From assembly GCA_963576785.1 (NCBI GenBank), contig OY756148.1, positions 2,108,001 to 2,172,000 on the forward strand: 64,000 nt of DNA, written 5' to 3'. Positions 22,960 to 35,039 of this stretch are shown here, in pieces (positions within the stretch are counted from its first letter, which is position 1; every line of letters starts with the position of its first letter). The notes beneath the pieces are model-generated. The model saw only the letters and a list, made by a program, of their open reading frames with translations, did no database searches and was not told the origin of the DNA. This DNA comes from Chlorophyllum brunneum (lineage: Eukaryota; Basidiomycota; Agaricomycetes; Agaricales; Agaricaceae). The position numbers were made by a program, and so were the translations under genes.

Positions 22960-23870
22960 TGATCCGTGGTAGGATCACAAGAGTTAGACGCTGACGTCCG
23001 GGTCTCAGAACGTACAGCAAGGCAAACCATGTACCCGAAGAAAAACAGTGATTTGATACACAACCTCCCATACCTCGAGGCCAATACATTCAAATCCAAT
23101 TGCACCACCAGCTACATACCTTAATTTAGCTCCCCTACCCATTCTAGACCCATTATCCATCCAAGCATCGAGTAAGGCACTGTCAGAGTCTTCGATGATA
23201 AGTAGCATGTTGTTGATCTTGATACAGATTATGATCTAGAAGCTGCTGCGGTCGTGGTTTCATAATTGGAATAGAGATTTTGGAGGAAAATGCTGTATTG
23301 TTCGAGGGAGTAGATAGCCGTCCATGTGTTTTGGGGGGTGGGCAAGTGCATGGTAATATGGGCATTTTTATTAGATTGGAAGGGTCACTGAGACAGTTCT
23401 GGGATTGTATACATATGTGTGCGATATGTATACCTTATAAACCATTCCTACAAATTCGACACTATCACTCTTCTTCTTGATGTACTTGCCCGAGTTGATA
23501 GGAGGACTCAATGTCACCACTCGAGGTTCTTCAACGCATTTGGGTGGTTCCTTATCTTTTTTGGTTTTCCGGGGGCTCATGGTGGTGTGTAGGATGTTGG
23601 AATCCACGATAGTCCGATGTTTGAGTGCAGCACTAAAGCTTTCATCCCAGTCATATTCATCTGGTTTGAACCCGGGACCTCCGGGGGTAGACACAGGGAT
23701 TGTACGGCGACGAGGTGCGTACCAGTGGAGGTGGTAGCGGCCCGTGTGAGCGTGGTGTGATGAGAGGATGAAGTGAGTGAAGGGGGCGGGATGGATGGAT
23801 GGTGGGTATCGACGTGACAGAGGAAGCCAGCAGAGAAGATGTACCCATTTGCGATACCCCATCTCTCACC
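22960..23870 (-). pseudogene. TLDc/OXR1-like relic 1
   Basis: The minus strand matches exon 1 of the intact gene at 27645-28986 (PGGPGFKPDEYDWDESFSAAL against PGAPGFRPDEYDWDKGFSAAL). It then matches the segment around LLIIEDSDSALLDAWM and the terminal AGGAIGFECIGLEVW. A deletion removes the middle of the TLDc domain, joining GSRMGRG to the C-terminus, and frames are shifted. It lies tail-to-tail with the intact NLR gene. Confidence 0.8.
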
Positions 23871-24049
23871 TACTTCCGTTAGAATACATTTTCTGGGAGA
23901 TAGTGCCGGAAACGGGCCTGTTTCCAAGGTTCTACCTGTTTTACCATCCACATTCCGGAGCGTTCATGGTGCCACTGACCTTTGCAACAATCAACGTAGG
24001 TCCAATGGTGACCAGTGCGCTGGTGGAGCCCACCCCCTCCCCTGCTGCC

Positions 24050-24200
24050 ATCCGATGAAAATGGATGTGAATATTGAGTCATTTAAAGATGTCGAAACAT
24101 GGGGGTGGATGAGCAAACCGAGCAGCCCTACATTTACGGTGAGGAATGTGTCGTGGGAGGGAGGACGGACGCGTACCACTTACTGATGAGCTTTGTAAAT
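24050..24200 (-). pseudogene. F-box gene exon 2 fragment
   Basis: LNDSIFTSIFIGWQQG on the minus strand corresponds to LEQLDIRVQFAWWMDA of the intact F-box-like gene at 29051-30369. Another copy of this segment, with shared bases GTGAATAT..GAGTCATTT, lies at about 25820-25870. It is only a fragment. Confidence 0.5.
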
Positions 24201-24429
24201 AATCAACAGAGAAATGGCATGGATATGCATTCACAGGACCCAGACGATGATCATCCAACAAAGGGAAATGGACCAACAGCAAATGCATCATGATATATGC
24301 ATGGCTGGCGTGTCTAGAGGTATACTGATAGAAGCACAGGATAGCAAGACGACTTGCCAGACAAAAGACGTACTGGTGCGTCTTGGAGAGGTTAGGACGG
24401 CACTTTCCACAACTCAGCACAGGACCATT

Positions 24430-24790
24430 ACTGGAAATCGGTGTTTAGTCGTCCAGGGATCATGCATCCACTCACAAGACACCGACATCGCACGCTCCCC
24501 TTCTTCCCCTCCAAGCATATCAACAACGCTCGTGGAAATATCCGACCCCTTTCCACCACTTCCAACCGCCTCAAGGACGCTCGAACCTGCCTACGAAGTC
24601 TCCCGTCCGAACTCCCGTCAGCAGTGCCATCGCGACTCCCACTTTGACGGTCGAGTGTGGGAGGGCGGGACTTGGAGCAGGAGTAGGGGCTTGATCTACA
24701 GCTCAGAGCGAGGCCGGTAGGAGTAGATGATATGTCTTGGGTGAGAAGGACATCGGCACTGGTGAGAATTAGAGTGTGGGAGGTATTGGA
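24430..24790 (+). pseudogene. recurrent block U2, relic 1
   Basis: A Ser/Arg-rich stretch with LKDARTCLRSLPSELP and, further on, GTGTGGGAGGGCGGGA matches 52780-53100 (plus) and 35900-36160 (minus). The downstream half seen in the other copies is missing. Function unknown. Confidence 0.45.
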
Positions 24791-24969
24791 GTACGCATAT
24801 GCTAGCAAACCTGCTTTCGTCATCCTACCAGTACTGGGGTCTTGGGAATTCGTATTTCGGGCATTCGAATCACTGTGGTTAAATACGAATGTTACCGTCA
24901 ATACACTCGAGCCGTGGCATCCTGAGGTTGTCAAGTCGGTTGCAGCGGCGACCATACTGATTCCACTCC

Positions 24970-25460
24970 TATTACTTCGCAGTTGGAATAGACTGTTTTG
25001 CGGGGAATACTGTGTTGTTCGAGGGAGTAGACAAGTTTATGCTAGGTGAAAAAGAGTGGGGAGACGGGGGCGCGCTGCGGCAGGAAGGCTCAATGGAAAC
25101 AACTTTAGGACATGTATATGCATACATGCACCCCTTCAGCGAGAGTAGAAGTCGAGAGTAGAGTGGTATCAGCGATAGCCGAATGAAAGGGGTCTCATTC
25201 ACGCATTTGCCTAACCATCACAGCTGGAGAAAGGTGTACGGACCAACTACATATATACAGCACCCCTCGCTTAACTTCTGTAAGAATCTGATTGTTGAAG
25301 GAAAAATTGAAAATATATTTGCTTTGATAGTACCGCCAGCTTGAGCAGTAGTCAATCTAGTTTCGATGATGATGACCAATGTAACGGTAGTGTCTGTCTC
25401 TACGAAAATGCAGTGATTCGAGTAATGGTGTACCAGGTCAAGGGAGACATCGGAATTCAG
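24970..25460 (-). pseudogene. U1 block joined to a TLDc exon piece, relic
   Basis: On the minus strand a U1 segment (about 25460-25280) runs into a TLDc-type stretch with TSTLAEGVHVCIYMS-like coding and then LVYSLEQHSISRKTVYSN. The latter matches LVYSLDQHGISLKTLYSN of the intact gene. Frames are broken. Confidence 0.5.
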
Positions 25461-25659
25461 TCTTTGAGGTAAGACGAGCTGAAATGGGTTATTGAATTGA
25501 AGGAAGGCGAGAACAGCATTTTATATTATACGATGATAATAATCATGAGAGGTTTAACAATGCTAAGACAAGCTAATTTCACTGGACGGGGCTTGGTAAC
25601 CCCGGGTCACTGGATGGATCATGACCGCATTGAATGAAAGGAACCAACGAATATTATGA

Positions 25660-25885
25660 AATCTTGTGCTCACCCCGTCCGCCACCAACACCGGGTGTCT
25701 CCATGACAGAGACTCTTCCTCATTCGCCTGGTAGGCCCTTTCCGTTGGTCTGAAGGAGTATCACTCACCCCAACAGGCATATCTATGGCTCTGCGGTGCC
25801 CATCCACCAAGCGGGTTGGACGTGAATATCGAGTCATTTGAGGATATTGAAAGATGGGATATTCGTGGAGGCAGTATGCTGACAT
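25660..25885 (-). pseudogene. chimeric F-box exon 2 / U1 exon fragment
   Basis: The minus strand starts with an F-box exon 2 match (LDIHVQPAWWMGTAEP against LDIRVQFAWWMDAAEH). Within about 60 bases it continues as the U1 first exon (AYQANEEESLSWRHPVL against VYQGNNEESLQWRQPVL at about 34520-34580). It ends at the same GTGAGCACAA donor. The same junction occurs at about 44030-44150. Confidence 0.5.
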
Positions 25886-26039
25886 GCATCACCCAGCACT
25901 CCACTCCCAGATGGGCCGTCCATTAATACCACCTTTATTTGGGCACCGGTTTGAGGATCAGTTAGCGCCAGACCATCACAAAAGATGATCAATGATCAAT
26001 GATTGATGACTAGTCATATCCAAGTTTGCCTTAGTCCTC

Positions 26040-27250
26040 TCTGGTAACCTCCATCCATTGCTCACAACTTCGTTACTCACTTCAACGGCCCAGTCGTTGA
26101 CAAATCTTTTATGGACCCACTGGTGAGTGCCTAATCCTGGCAAAGCTGTTAGGCCATCGAGCTGATCCACGCCAGGCATTGACGTCCTGCTCGCAGATTC
26201 AAATCCAGATGCTGCACACGATTCCGAGGCCCGGACTGAAGCCCCTTTTTGCTTCCCTGGAACTCGCGAACAATTTATCGAGGATATTGTTTACTGAGCC
26301 ATCCCCACCGTCCATGAATCTCCCTTGCCTCTGTCATGGATGAAGGGAGCTGGTGGGGTCGGAAAATCTGCGGTGGCTCAGTCCTCTGCAGGGAGTCAGG
26401 AGCACTCGGCGCTGCGTAATTCTTTTCGATCAATGGAAGAACCAAGCACAACACACTCTTTCCTTCTATCGCATACCAGCTGTCCATGGGATTCCCCAAT
26501 TATGGGGAGGTGGTTGATAGAATTATTCTTCATGAAAATAAGACGATGGTGTTGCAGTAGTTTCGGAAGGTGATTGTTGAACCGGTGGTAGAGCTCGAAA
26601 GGCAGGGGAGGAGCATTGGAAGAGGGTGCTCATCATCATTGATGGATTGGATGAATGTGAAAGTGTCGATGCTCAATGCGAGGTCATTAGTATTATTGCA
26701 GCATCAGCCTGAAAGAACCTCTCACTGGATTCCCCTGGCCTTCAAACGATAATATGAAGACGATCGTGAAGACCTGTTTATCTACGCAGCAACAATTTAC
26801 CGATTTATTGCTCAGCTGGACTGGCTTTCCCTAGACGAGCCCTGGGTGCAGTGCTCGCAACCATCTCAGAGATACCCAATCACATGCTCCCCTCCATTCA
26901 CCACTTCCTCATATATCTGTTTTACTATGGTTCTGGACTAGGACCTCCGCGAACCAGACTGCTCAGGTGACTTTTGTGTAAGAATCATGGGCTTCTATTC
27001 GAGATGGCCTTGAAACGAAGACTGGATCTGGAGCAGAACTTCTATCTACGAAATTCAGGCCAGCCATCCACCATTTGGTTAAGCAATACCTAACACCTGT
27101 CAGTCCAGAGTTAATTCTAACACTCTCCTATCAGGGAGAGAATGAACTTGTCAACTCTGTTATCAAAGTAGTAGTCTACAATCATGCTGTGATATGATTA
27201 TTCGCCAGGTGAACCGGGATTTCTCACTGTGACAGAGATTGGTTTCCAGA
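26040..27250 (+). pseudogene. NLR-family relic with deletions
   Basis: It is closely similar to 19920-21560. The upstream bases and most of exon 1 remain, but the start codon and the next bases are deleted (CCATCCATT joins GCTCACAAC). The P-loop exon is present with a TGA near 26297 and several frameshifts. The middle of the NACHT exon and most of exons 3-4 are lost. It lies tail-to-tail with the intact TLDc gene. Confidence 0.85.
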
Positions 27251-27644
27251 AACGGTTATTACATTCAAACGTTGAGATACGCGGATTAGTGCTGACTTGG
27301 CAAAGGAACACGAGGTTATATCATGGGAGTTTCGTCATATAGTAAAGTTCGGAAGACATAACTGAAAGGAACAAAAAGGATAAAATCGGGATTGGTTCTT
27401 AACCCAATCATAGTATGTCCAAATGAATTCTATGGAAATTGCACGACCGCGCGACTCCAATCTAATCAAAAGACGAACTTTCGAATCAATCAGGGAAAGA
27501 TTCTTATCACTTCGCAAAGACAGAAATACCTACAAACACTCTTTGTGATCCGCGGTTGGATAAGCGCTGAGATCCGGCCCCAGGTTCTAATAACGGTGAT
27601 AAATGATACAACATACAACAGGGATACAAAGACAGAGTGTACTT
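27251..27644 (-). repeat. 3' flank of the TLDc gene, conserved in three places
   Basis: This stretch (landmarks CTCTGTCTTTGTATCCCTG, TTATTAGAACCTGG, AATCTTT..CGCTT on the minus strand) is repeated at 31190-31640 and 56156-56560. It is non-coding. It follows the TLDc stop codon in two of the three places, so it is probably 3' UTR or terminator. Confidence 0.6.
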
Positions 27645-28986
27645 CTAGGACCCAATACCCCAAACTTCGACTCCGACACATTCGAATCCAACTGCGCCGC
27701 CAGCTAAACGTGGGCCGGAAGTAGAGCACAAGATGTCATTGGCAAAGGTGATTGAACGTGCGGAGGTTCCGTCGTATAGTGTATCATCTAGATAGAGGCC
27801 ATAAGAACCGTCTCTGTATTAACACACGGTTTAAGTTGGGCGAAGAGAAGAGGAGAGAAAAGACGAACCCGCCACCAAAGGAGATGAATCCTGGTTCACA
27901 CAACGCAACATAATCGTTCCTCCCAGTCCATTTGTAAACCCTCAACTCGGCATTACCCTCCATCCATTTCCATAAAAACGATTCACCACTACCGTAATAC
28001 CCTTCATGCCCTCTACTCATCCTCAACCCTTCACCCATCCAAGCACCAAATATTGCTCCATCAGAGTCTTTGACGACGAACAACATGCCGTGGATCTTTG
28101 CTGCGGATTTTGATCTAGAAGCTGCTGCGGTTGCGGCTTCGCAGTTGGAATAGAGCGTTTTGAGGGAAATGCCGTGTTGGTCGAGGGAGTAGACAAGGGT
28201 CCATGTTTTTGCCAGGCGGGAGAGTGCGGGGAGATGGGGACGAATCTGTGAAATGGGACAGTTCTACGAAACCATCTTGAGATATACGGGTACACGCACC
28301 TTGTCAGCCAGAGGAGAAGTCAAGACTGGGGTTGTGCTGATGCGCCTGCCTACGAGTTCGACACCACCACTCTTCTTTTCGATGTATTCGGCCAGGTTGA
28401 TAGGTGAAGTCATCAGTCGAAGTTCTTCAATACGTTCGGGTGGTTGTTTTTTGGTGGCTGGTTGTTGTGAGGCGTTGAGATCTGCGACAGCCTCGTGTTC
28501 GAGGGCAGCACTGAATCCCTTGTCCCAGTCATATTCGTCTGGTCTGAACCCAGGAGCCCCAGGGATGGGAACAAAGACATGTGGAGCGAATGGCGAGGAG
28601 GGGTGTTTGAGAGAAGGGGTGGTGGTAGCAGGAGGGGCAGTGTGAGCGTGGTGTGATGAGAAGAGGGAGCGGGTGAATGGGATGGGATTGTGTGCGGATG
28701 GAATGCGGTCATGGAGAGTTGAGATCCACGAAGACGATGTTGGCTGTTCTGCGTGGATGGTGGTTGTAGATGCGATAGGAGGTGCTGGGGGAGAATGAGA
28801 GGGTTTGTGCCAGTACAGCGGATCGTCCTGGTGGACAAGGAGCTCCTCAAGAACAGCCTTCCGGTTCCTGTCCGTGTTCGCTTTGGCTTCTGCGAGGAAC
28901 TGGCTGTGGGGGGGAGAGAGTTCTGGGGAGGGCGGGACGGGGAGAGGACCGACGAAAGGGCGAAAGTCGTCGTCAGAGGTCAGCAT
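27645..28986 (-). CDS. TLDc-domain (OXR1-like) protein, intact, three exons, 410 aa
   Basis: Exons (minus) 28300-28986, 27869-28245 and 27645-27813 join in frame; introns are 54 and 55 bp with GT-AG ends. The N-terminal 180 residues are Pro/Ser-rich with PGAPGFRPDEYDWDKGFSAA. The TLDc domain runs from about residue 215 to the end: SPLADK joined to IRPHLPALSRL, LVYSLDQHGISLKTLYSN, LFVVKDSDGAIFGAWM, YYGSGESFLWKW, YKWTGRNDYVALCEPGFISF, GGGDGSYGLYLDDTLYDGTS, and the terminal GFECVGVEVWGI. OXR1 and relatives act in oxidative stress resistance, and yeast Oxr1 promotes V-ATPase disassembly. The start is the first ATG, 64 bp from the divergent F-box gene. Broken copies occur at 22960, 44560 and 55480. 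Family assignment is from motifs only. Confidence 0.9.
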
Positions 28987-29050
28987 GGTGGTGTGGTTAG
29001 GGTTAGGACTGGTGATTTAAATATGAGAGATATCATATCAGTGTTGATCA
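28987..29050. promoter_or_regulatory. 64-bp bidirectional promoter with a telobox-like repeat
   Basis: This is the whole interval between the start codons of the TLDc gene (minus) and the F-box gene (plus). It contains GGTTAGGGTTAGGA (28995-29008), two and a bit telomere-type units, and ATTTAAATA as a TATA-like element. 5' UTRs must be very short, or transcription must start inside the neighbouring gene. Confidence 0.6.
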
Positions 29051-30369
29051 ATGATCCTCCCCATCGAACTCTTCGACATCCTCATCCACATCCTTCGCCG
29101 CGATAAACCCGCTCTATCCGCCCTCGCCCTCGCCCACTCCTCACTCACTCCCCGTGCCCAGCAGCGCATCTTCCACCACATCACCCTCGGTGGCGAGCAA
29201 CATGACACCGACACCCACAATTCCATCCTGCTCGCCCTCACAAATCCACGCCACGCCCATCTTTTGACATACATCCACGCCTTTACACTCACCAATTCTC
29301 TCTTCCGTCCCGAACGACCCACCGACCGCGTGTATGTCCCCAACCCCCTTCTACCCGCATTCATCGACGCCATCGCTCCCCAGCTATCCGCTCTCCACCT
29401 TTTCGATTTCGCTCCAGGTTGGACTCACCCAGCGACAATACCTCTCCGAGAGTCGATAGTCCGTCTATTATCTTCTCCGACCCTGGCCCACATCACTCTC
29501 GCCAGAGTACACAACTTTCCTCTCGCCCTCCTTCGCCGCAGTTCCTCCCTTGCAAGTCTCCGCCTCGCAACACCCTACCCATCTTACGCTCCAATAGCAG
29601 ACACCACCGTACCTCCAGACTCCCCACCCATATATCTCGATGCTCTCGATATCAGTCTAGTTGGAGAAATCCCTTGTCGCGCGTTCATCCTCTGGATCTT
29701 GGGCGAATCCACACCGGTACCATTTCTCTCCGTCGACCATCTACGAACGTTGTCAGTAAATGGTACGTGCACCTCCGCAGTTGCTCACTCCCTATGTGCA
29801 CTGCTCGGCGCATGTCACACCACTTTGCAACACCTCTCCCTTGGCCCTGATCGCCTCAGTAAGCACACCCCTCTTCCATATCTCCCACTCCACTAACCAC
29901 TGATCAAGGCTTCAATCCTTCGAATACTACACTGCCAGAATTAACCGCTCTCAAAAGTCTACGATACGAAACCATCCTCACCTACAACACCTCATTGGTC
30001 ACCGTAGAATCAACACCGTTTGACTTCCTCGCCAATTTCCTCATAAAATCCTCATCCCTCCGAACCCTCGAACAACTCGATATTCGCGTCCAATTCGCTT
30101 GGTGGATGGACGCTGCAGAGCACTATACTGACATGGACATGTCCCCCTGGGATTCCCTAATCGCCTGCCTCGGAGATCAACTCGACATTGGTAATTATCC
30201 AAAATTGAAGACGGTTAGAATTGGGATTGCGACAAATGCTCAGTCGGATGTCGTTTCCCCAAAAGATGTATTTCCGCTTGTTGAGGAGAAGCTTGCGAGT
30301 ATTTTGGACAGTGATAAGATCGTCCTTGAATTGTATGATTTTGTTGTCGTGAACGAGTATGGTAGTTAG
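29051..30369 (+). CDS. F-box-like protein, two exons, 422 aa
   Basis: Exons 29051-29858 and 29909-30369 with a 50-bp intron join DRL to SFNPSNTTLPE in frame. The N-terminus ILPIELFDILIHILRRDKP followed by LSALALAHSSLTPRAQQRIF is the usual fungal F-box pattern (LP.E....I.......L..L.L..). The rest has leucine-rich spacing (LSALHLFD, LASLRLA, LDALDISL, LRTLSVNG) typical of LRR-like substrate-binding regions in SCF ubiquitin ligase adaptors. It ends in an acidic segment. It is divergent from the TLDc gene by 64 bp. Several fragments recur (48440-48740, 50200-50690, 43880-44090). No catalytic residues are expected in this family. The substrate is unknown. Confidence 0.82.
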
Positions 30370-30679
30370 GTCTAATTATTTTACTTTGTCACCATGAATA
30401 TTACTTACGGCCTCTTATTTCGAGATCTTTGGGCGCAAGAAGATTATCGTATGGTTGATTAACGAGAAACGAACAGACTCGATAACCACGGCTTTCTCCA
30501 CACTGCCGCTATGGCTATGATAAGCAATATGGTAGCCACTTTCCCGAGAATGCTACCTTATGGATATGAATTGGAGTGTTTGATCAAGTGTACGACTGGT
30601 TCAGCTAGAGATGACTCTCAAAATTAAAAATAAACTACTCAGTGCCAAACGCTCATAACAATTCCAGAGTATTCACGTC

Positions 30680-31180
30680 GTTCTTGAGCTTCGATTGGGA
30701 TATGATTCATTGATTAGGGTCGAATGTGAGCATAAAGTGTTCAGTTGCAACTGGACCATTTGGATTCTTATATCATGTTTCTGGTGCTCAGACGAGTGTG
30801 AAAACTCCAATGCCCACGGCGAGATTATTGAAATAATGGCTGCATCAGCTCGGGAGAAGATTATTCCCTTGTGCTGGGTATTCTTCAGTCGTCGAAGCCA
30901 CATTCTATCAGCATGATTATCGCCGGTCTCTGCTATGCGATGATCCTTCCTGTCTTGCATGATGTTGACAATGGCGTTCAGCACTATCTCGGAAGTAGGT
31001 TCAACAATGTCCGTCGGCGTTGTAACATCCCACTGGAATCCCCATGGCTTTCGGACCACGATTGTGAAGGATACTAAAGGTCTATTCATCTATGCAGCAA
31101 TGGTATACCGATTCGTGGAACCAGATTGGGTCTCGTTGACAAGAGGGTCCTTTCGAGCTCGATTCACGCATCGCCCTTTG
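30680..31180 (+). pseudogene. NLR-family relic, central NACHT piece
   Basis: DECENSNAHGEIIEIMAASARE is followed by IIPLCWVFFSRR and, in another frame, ILPVLHDVDNGVQHYLGSRF and KGLFIYAAMVYRF. These match the Walker B to winged-helix region of the intact NLR. There is no N-terminus, and several frameshifts. Confidence 0.8.
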
Positions 31181-31189
31181 CGGGGTTAG

Positions 31190-31640
31190 ATCACTTTCTT
31201 TTTCAAGTACACTTTACTCTCTGTCTTTGTATCCGTGTTGTACGTTTTATCACTTGCCACCGGTATTAGAACCTGGAGTCCAGCGCTCAACCCCACCACG
31301 GACCACTGAACTAGGAAACAAAGAGTGTTGCAGATATCTCATCTTCGTGAAGACGAAGGGAAAGATGGTTTTGATTAGAATCTTTTGCCGCTTGTCTCTA
31401 TTGTGAGAATGATTGATTCGAAGGTTCTTGATCAGATTGGAGTATAAGACCACAGCTTAACACATGTCGAGCGCTCGGTTGTGCAATCGCCATAGACTCA
31501 TTCGCACACACTCGACCTGATTTTTTCATGTTATTCCACAAACTATCCCATATACGAATTATGTGTTCTTTCATCTCAGTGACTAACTATGTTGTGGTGC
31601 AGAGACCATTCACGGTGCTTGAAAGCATAGGGAGAAATTG
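31190..31640 (+). repeat. detached copy of the TLDc 3' flank
   Basis: It matches 56156-56560 along its length (CTCTCTGTCTTTGTATCC, AATCTTTTGCCGCTTGTCTC, GAGAATGATTGATTCGAA). Here no TLDc coding sequence precedes it; it abuts an NLR relic instead. To the right it is tail-to-tail with the NLR pseudogene at 31682-33989, as at 56156-58984. Confidence 0.7.
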
Positions 31641-31681
31641 TCCATTGAGACCAGCGTGTTCTAGTCGTTACATGATCTCAG

Positions 31682-33989
31682 TTATACCTCGCCTTCCGAC
31701 TCTACTAGATAGGCTCGCTTCCATGAGTCAAATGGCTCTGCATGATATATCCTCGCTCCCTCTTCCAAGTCAACAGTCCTGAACTCGTGATAGCTCCTTT
31801 TGTCATAGTCCACCCCCCAAAACCAGAATATCGCCTTTTCACCACATCCGACCATGTACAGCCCTGATTCCACTGTTCCCTCCGACTTTCCATCCAAAAG
31901 TGACTTCAGCTCAGAGGAAAGACCAAGCTCAGGTGAGTATCGTTGTATGATCCCTGCTTCTTCGTCTTCTTCAATGTCCTTCATGGAGATCATGATTAGT
32001 TAGTAGCTCGATACCGATTGAGGCAGCTCACTTGTTTCAAGTTTCGAAAATTCATCTGCGGCCAACTCACTCCCGTCGTAGTCACTAGACCAGAACAATC
32101 TAGTAGGGTTAATGTACTTGCACAGGCTATTCTGACCATGGATCGTATACCATTTTACTGTCGGCTCTGGTAATCGCGACGCCTGAATGTGTAGCTCCTT
32201 CCGGAAATCGCATGCCACCATTTTCTGTCGCAGTGACAATCCCATCCCAAGAAAGCAAAGGAGCGAATCACAGATATCAATAGCACCATTACTTTGATAG
32301 CAGAGTTGACAAGTTCATTCTTGGCCGAATGGGAGAGCGAGGATGCAGAGCTGGGGATGTTGGGTGCTAGAACCAATTCTAGACCGACCAATGTCAGGTA
32401 CTGCTCAACCAAATGGTAGATAGCTAACCTGAATTCCGAATGTGGAAGCTCTGCTCAAGGTCCAGCCTTCGCTTCAAGAACGTCTCGAATACGTGCTCAC
32501 AAGATGCAGATGTTGAAACACAAAAGTCACCTGAGCGGTCTGGGTCCCAAAGAAAATCCCTGAACGACTTGTGGTAGAAATCGATCTCCCCCCCCCCCCA
32601 GGCAATATACATGCCTCCGTAATTTTTCGACTTTTCGGGCAGGCTCAGGCATCTCGTAGATTGGGTGGTCAAGTTTCCATCCTGGGTCTAGGTCAAGCGA
32701 CTTGTATTCTTCATGCAAACGAACGACAGCATTCAACTGAGCACAGATTCTGTGAATATCCGCTTTCGACAGTCCGAGCACATTGGTTGTGAGTACTGAT
32801 CCTGGTAAATGGCCAGGGTGACACAAATACGTGAGGAAGAGGCGGATATAGGGGAGCATGCGATTGGGGATCCGCTGCATGATCGGCAGGTAAAACGCAT
32901 CCAGCTCCGCGAAAGGTGAGGTGGGGGTCGAGCTGGAATGGACGTCTCTGAGATGGTTGTGAGCACTGCATTCAGGGGCTCGTCTAACGAAAGCCAGTCT
33001 GGCTGAGCGATAAATCGGTAAATTGTTGCTGCGTAGATAAACAGGCCTTTCGAGGCCTTCACGATTGTCTTCATATCGCCGTCCGAAGGCCATGGGGATT
33101 CCGGTGAGAAGTTGCGGCGCCGAAGGATGTTATTGAAGCTACCCCTCAGGTAGTGCTCGATATCGCTGTCGAAATCATGCGAAACTGGGAGGATCGTCAT
33201 ATGGCAGATCTCAGCAATGTCTTGTTGAGAGAACGTGGCTTCGATGTGGGCTTCTGGGCGACTGAAGAATGCCCAGCACAAGGGAATAGTATGCTCCTGG
33301 GCAGATGTGGCAATTATTTCGATGATTTCGCATTGTGCATCGATGCTCTCGCACTCATCCAGTCCATCAATGATGATCAGTACCCTCTTCCCAATGCCCT
33401 TGCCCTGCCTTTCCAGTTCGACCAGTGGGTCAACGATCAGCCTCCGAAACTGCAATGCCATGGTCTTGTTGACGAGCGTCTTGTCACGACGGACCTTCCT
33501 CTCAACCACCTCCCTGTAATTGGGGAATCCCATGGACAGCTGGTATGCGATAGAAGGAAAGAGTGTGTTGTGCTTGGTACTTCCATTGATCGAAAAGAAG
33601 TACGCAGCACCAAGTGCTCCTGACTCGTCGATTCTCTCCGCAGATGTCTGAGCCACAGCAGACTTTCCAACCCCACCAGCTCCTTTCATCCATGATAGAG
33701 ACAAGGGCGATTCATGGAAAGCGGGGATGGCCCAACGAATGATATCCTCGATAAACTGTTCGCGAGTTCCAGGGGAACAAAAAGGGGCTTCAGCACGGGG
33801 CCCGGAATCGTGTGCAGCATCTGGATTTGAAGCTGCAAGCAGGATGTCGATGCCTGGCATGGATCAGCTCAACGGCCCAACAGCTTTGTCCAGGCTTAGG
33901 CACTCACCTGTTGGTCCACTAGAAGATTTGTCAACGACTGGACCGTTGAAGTTAGCAACAAAGTTGTGAGCACCTGGAAACACAAACAT
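31682..33989 (-). pseudogene. NLR-family pseudogene, full length with frameshifts
   Basis: All four exons are present: exon 1 33908-33989 (MFVFPGAHNF), the NACHT exon from 33853, and exons 3 and 4. The P-loop GAGGVGKS and IIIDGLDE are intact. Frameshifts include an 8-bp loss near 32945 (compare 46925 in the next copy), a run of twelve C near 32588-32599, and one in exon 3 near 32240. The predicted frame is otherwise close to the intact gene. Confidence 0.9.
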
Positions 33990-34272
33990 GCGATGGGATG
34001 GATGGAGGATATCAGAGAGGACTGTGGGAGGCTCGAATGTGACTGACCATTGGTCATTTTCGGTGTGATGGTCTGGCACTAACTGGTGAATGATTCTCAA
34101 CCGCTCAAGGTTCATAAATAAGGGTGGTATTACTGGATAGCCTGTCTACGAGCGGAATGCTGAGTGATGCCAAAGTTATACCACTGGGATAAAACTGACA
34201 CGCAGATTTTATTGAAGCGCAAGACCAAACGACCTTCTATTGATTTGAATATGGGACGTAGTCTAGGGATCA

Positions 34273-35030
34273 ATGAAAGTACTGCGGCGGGTTCGAAGTT
34301 CTGATCACAGAGAAGTTGGGCATGTGATGACATCTTTCCCCCAGATTCACTTCCAAGTCATGCATCACGGGCAGTCTCGCAACGCCATACGCGTCCTTGG
34401 CACACATCTAGACCAACTTTGCGACACTAACCGCTACTCCCATGAAGTCTATTATCAGCTACAATTTACAATCAACACTGACAAACCTTGTTGGGATGGT
34501 GATTCCACTTTTGGACCAATGGGAAGGGTCTACCAGGGGAATAACGAAGAGTCTCTGCAATGGAGACAGCCTGTGTTGGCAGACGAGGTGAGCACAAAAA
34601 ATATTCGCTGATTCATTTTAGTCATAAAGGCTTTATCTAGCCATGATCTGTTCCGTCGTCCCAGGTTACAAGAACCTCGTCCGACGGAATTAGCTTGTCT
34701 CGGTCCATGTTGTCCTTGAATCTTTCCTGCCTCTTTGAGTTGGCGACCCTTTCCCTGAAGACAAGGTTTGGACGTCTCCCTTGACCCGCTACACGGCTGC
34801 TCGACTCACGCACACCATGTATTCACACAGACATGTTCCACCCAGCACATTGAAGCTACACTAGCCGCTGCGAAACGTGACTCATCCATCCCCTCGACTG
34901 ACGTGGCAGTTCCCTCAAAGCTCTATTCCAACTACGAAACTGCGACGACAGGAAAGATCAACAGAGAGCAGTGCCTGGTAGTTCACAGCCCGTCACGGAT
35001 CGCTCGACTTATCAAATTGTAGTGTAGGAC
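34273..35030 (+). pseudogene. U1 block running into a TLDc fragment
   Basis: A first exon of about 105 codons ends RVYQGNNEESLQWRQPVLAD at a GTGAGC donor (34588). A 77-bp intron ends CGTCCCAG (34664). The next exon runs, with broken frames, to SKLYSNYETATTGKINREQC, which matches SLKTLYSNCEAATAAASRSK of the TLDc gene. The part holding TLVIITEATLT in other copies is degraded to QHIEATLAAA. Start and product are uncertain. Confidence 0.45.
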
Positions 35031-35039
35031 TTCCTGGGG

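Noticed and set aside
22609..22960. TGTTACGCCCGAC start resembling the chromovirus LTR
   Set aside because: Only the first few bases match. No TAACA end, no polypurine tract and no target duplication found.
28264..28295. Minus ORF reading through the first TLDc intron to VPVYLKMVS
   Set aside because: It ends in a stop inside a 54-bp GT-AG intron. Splicing restores a domain-length frame matching the TLDc family.
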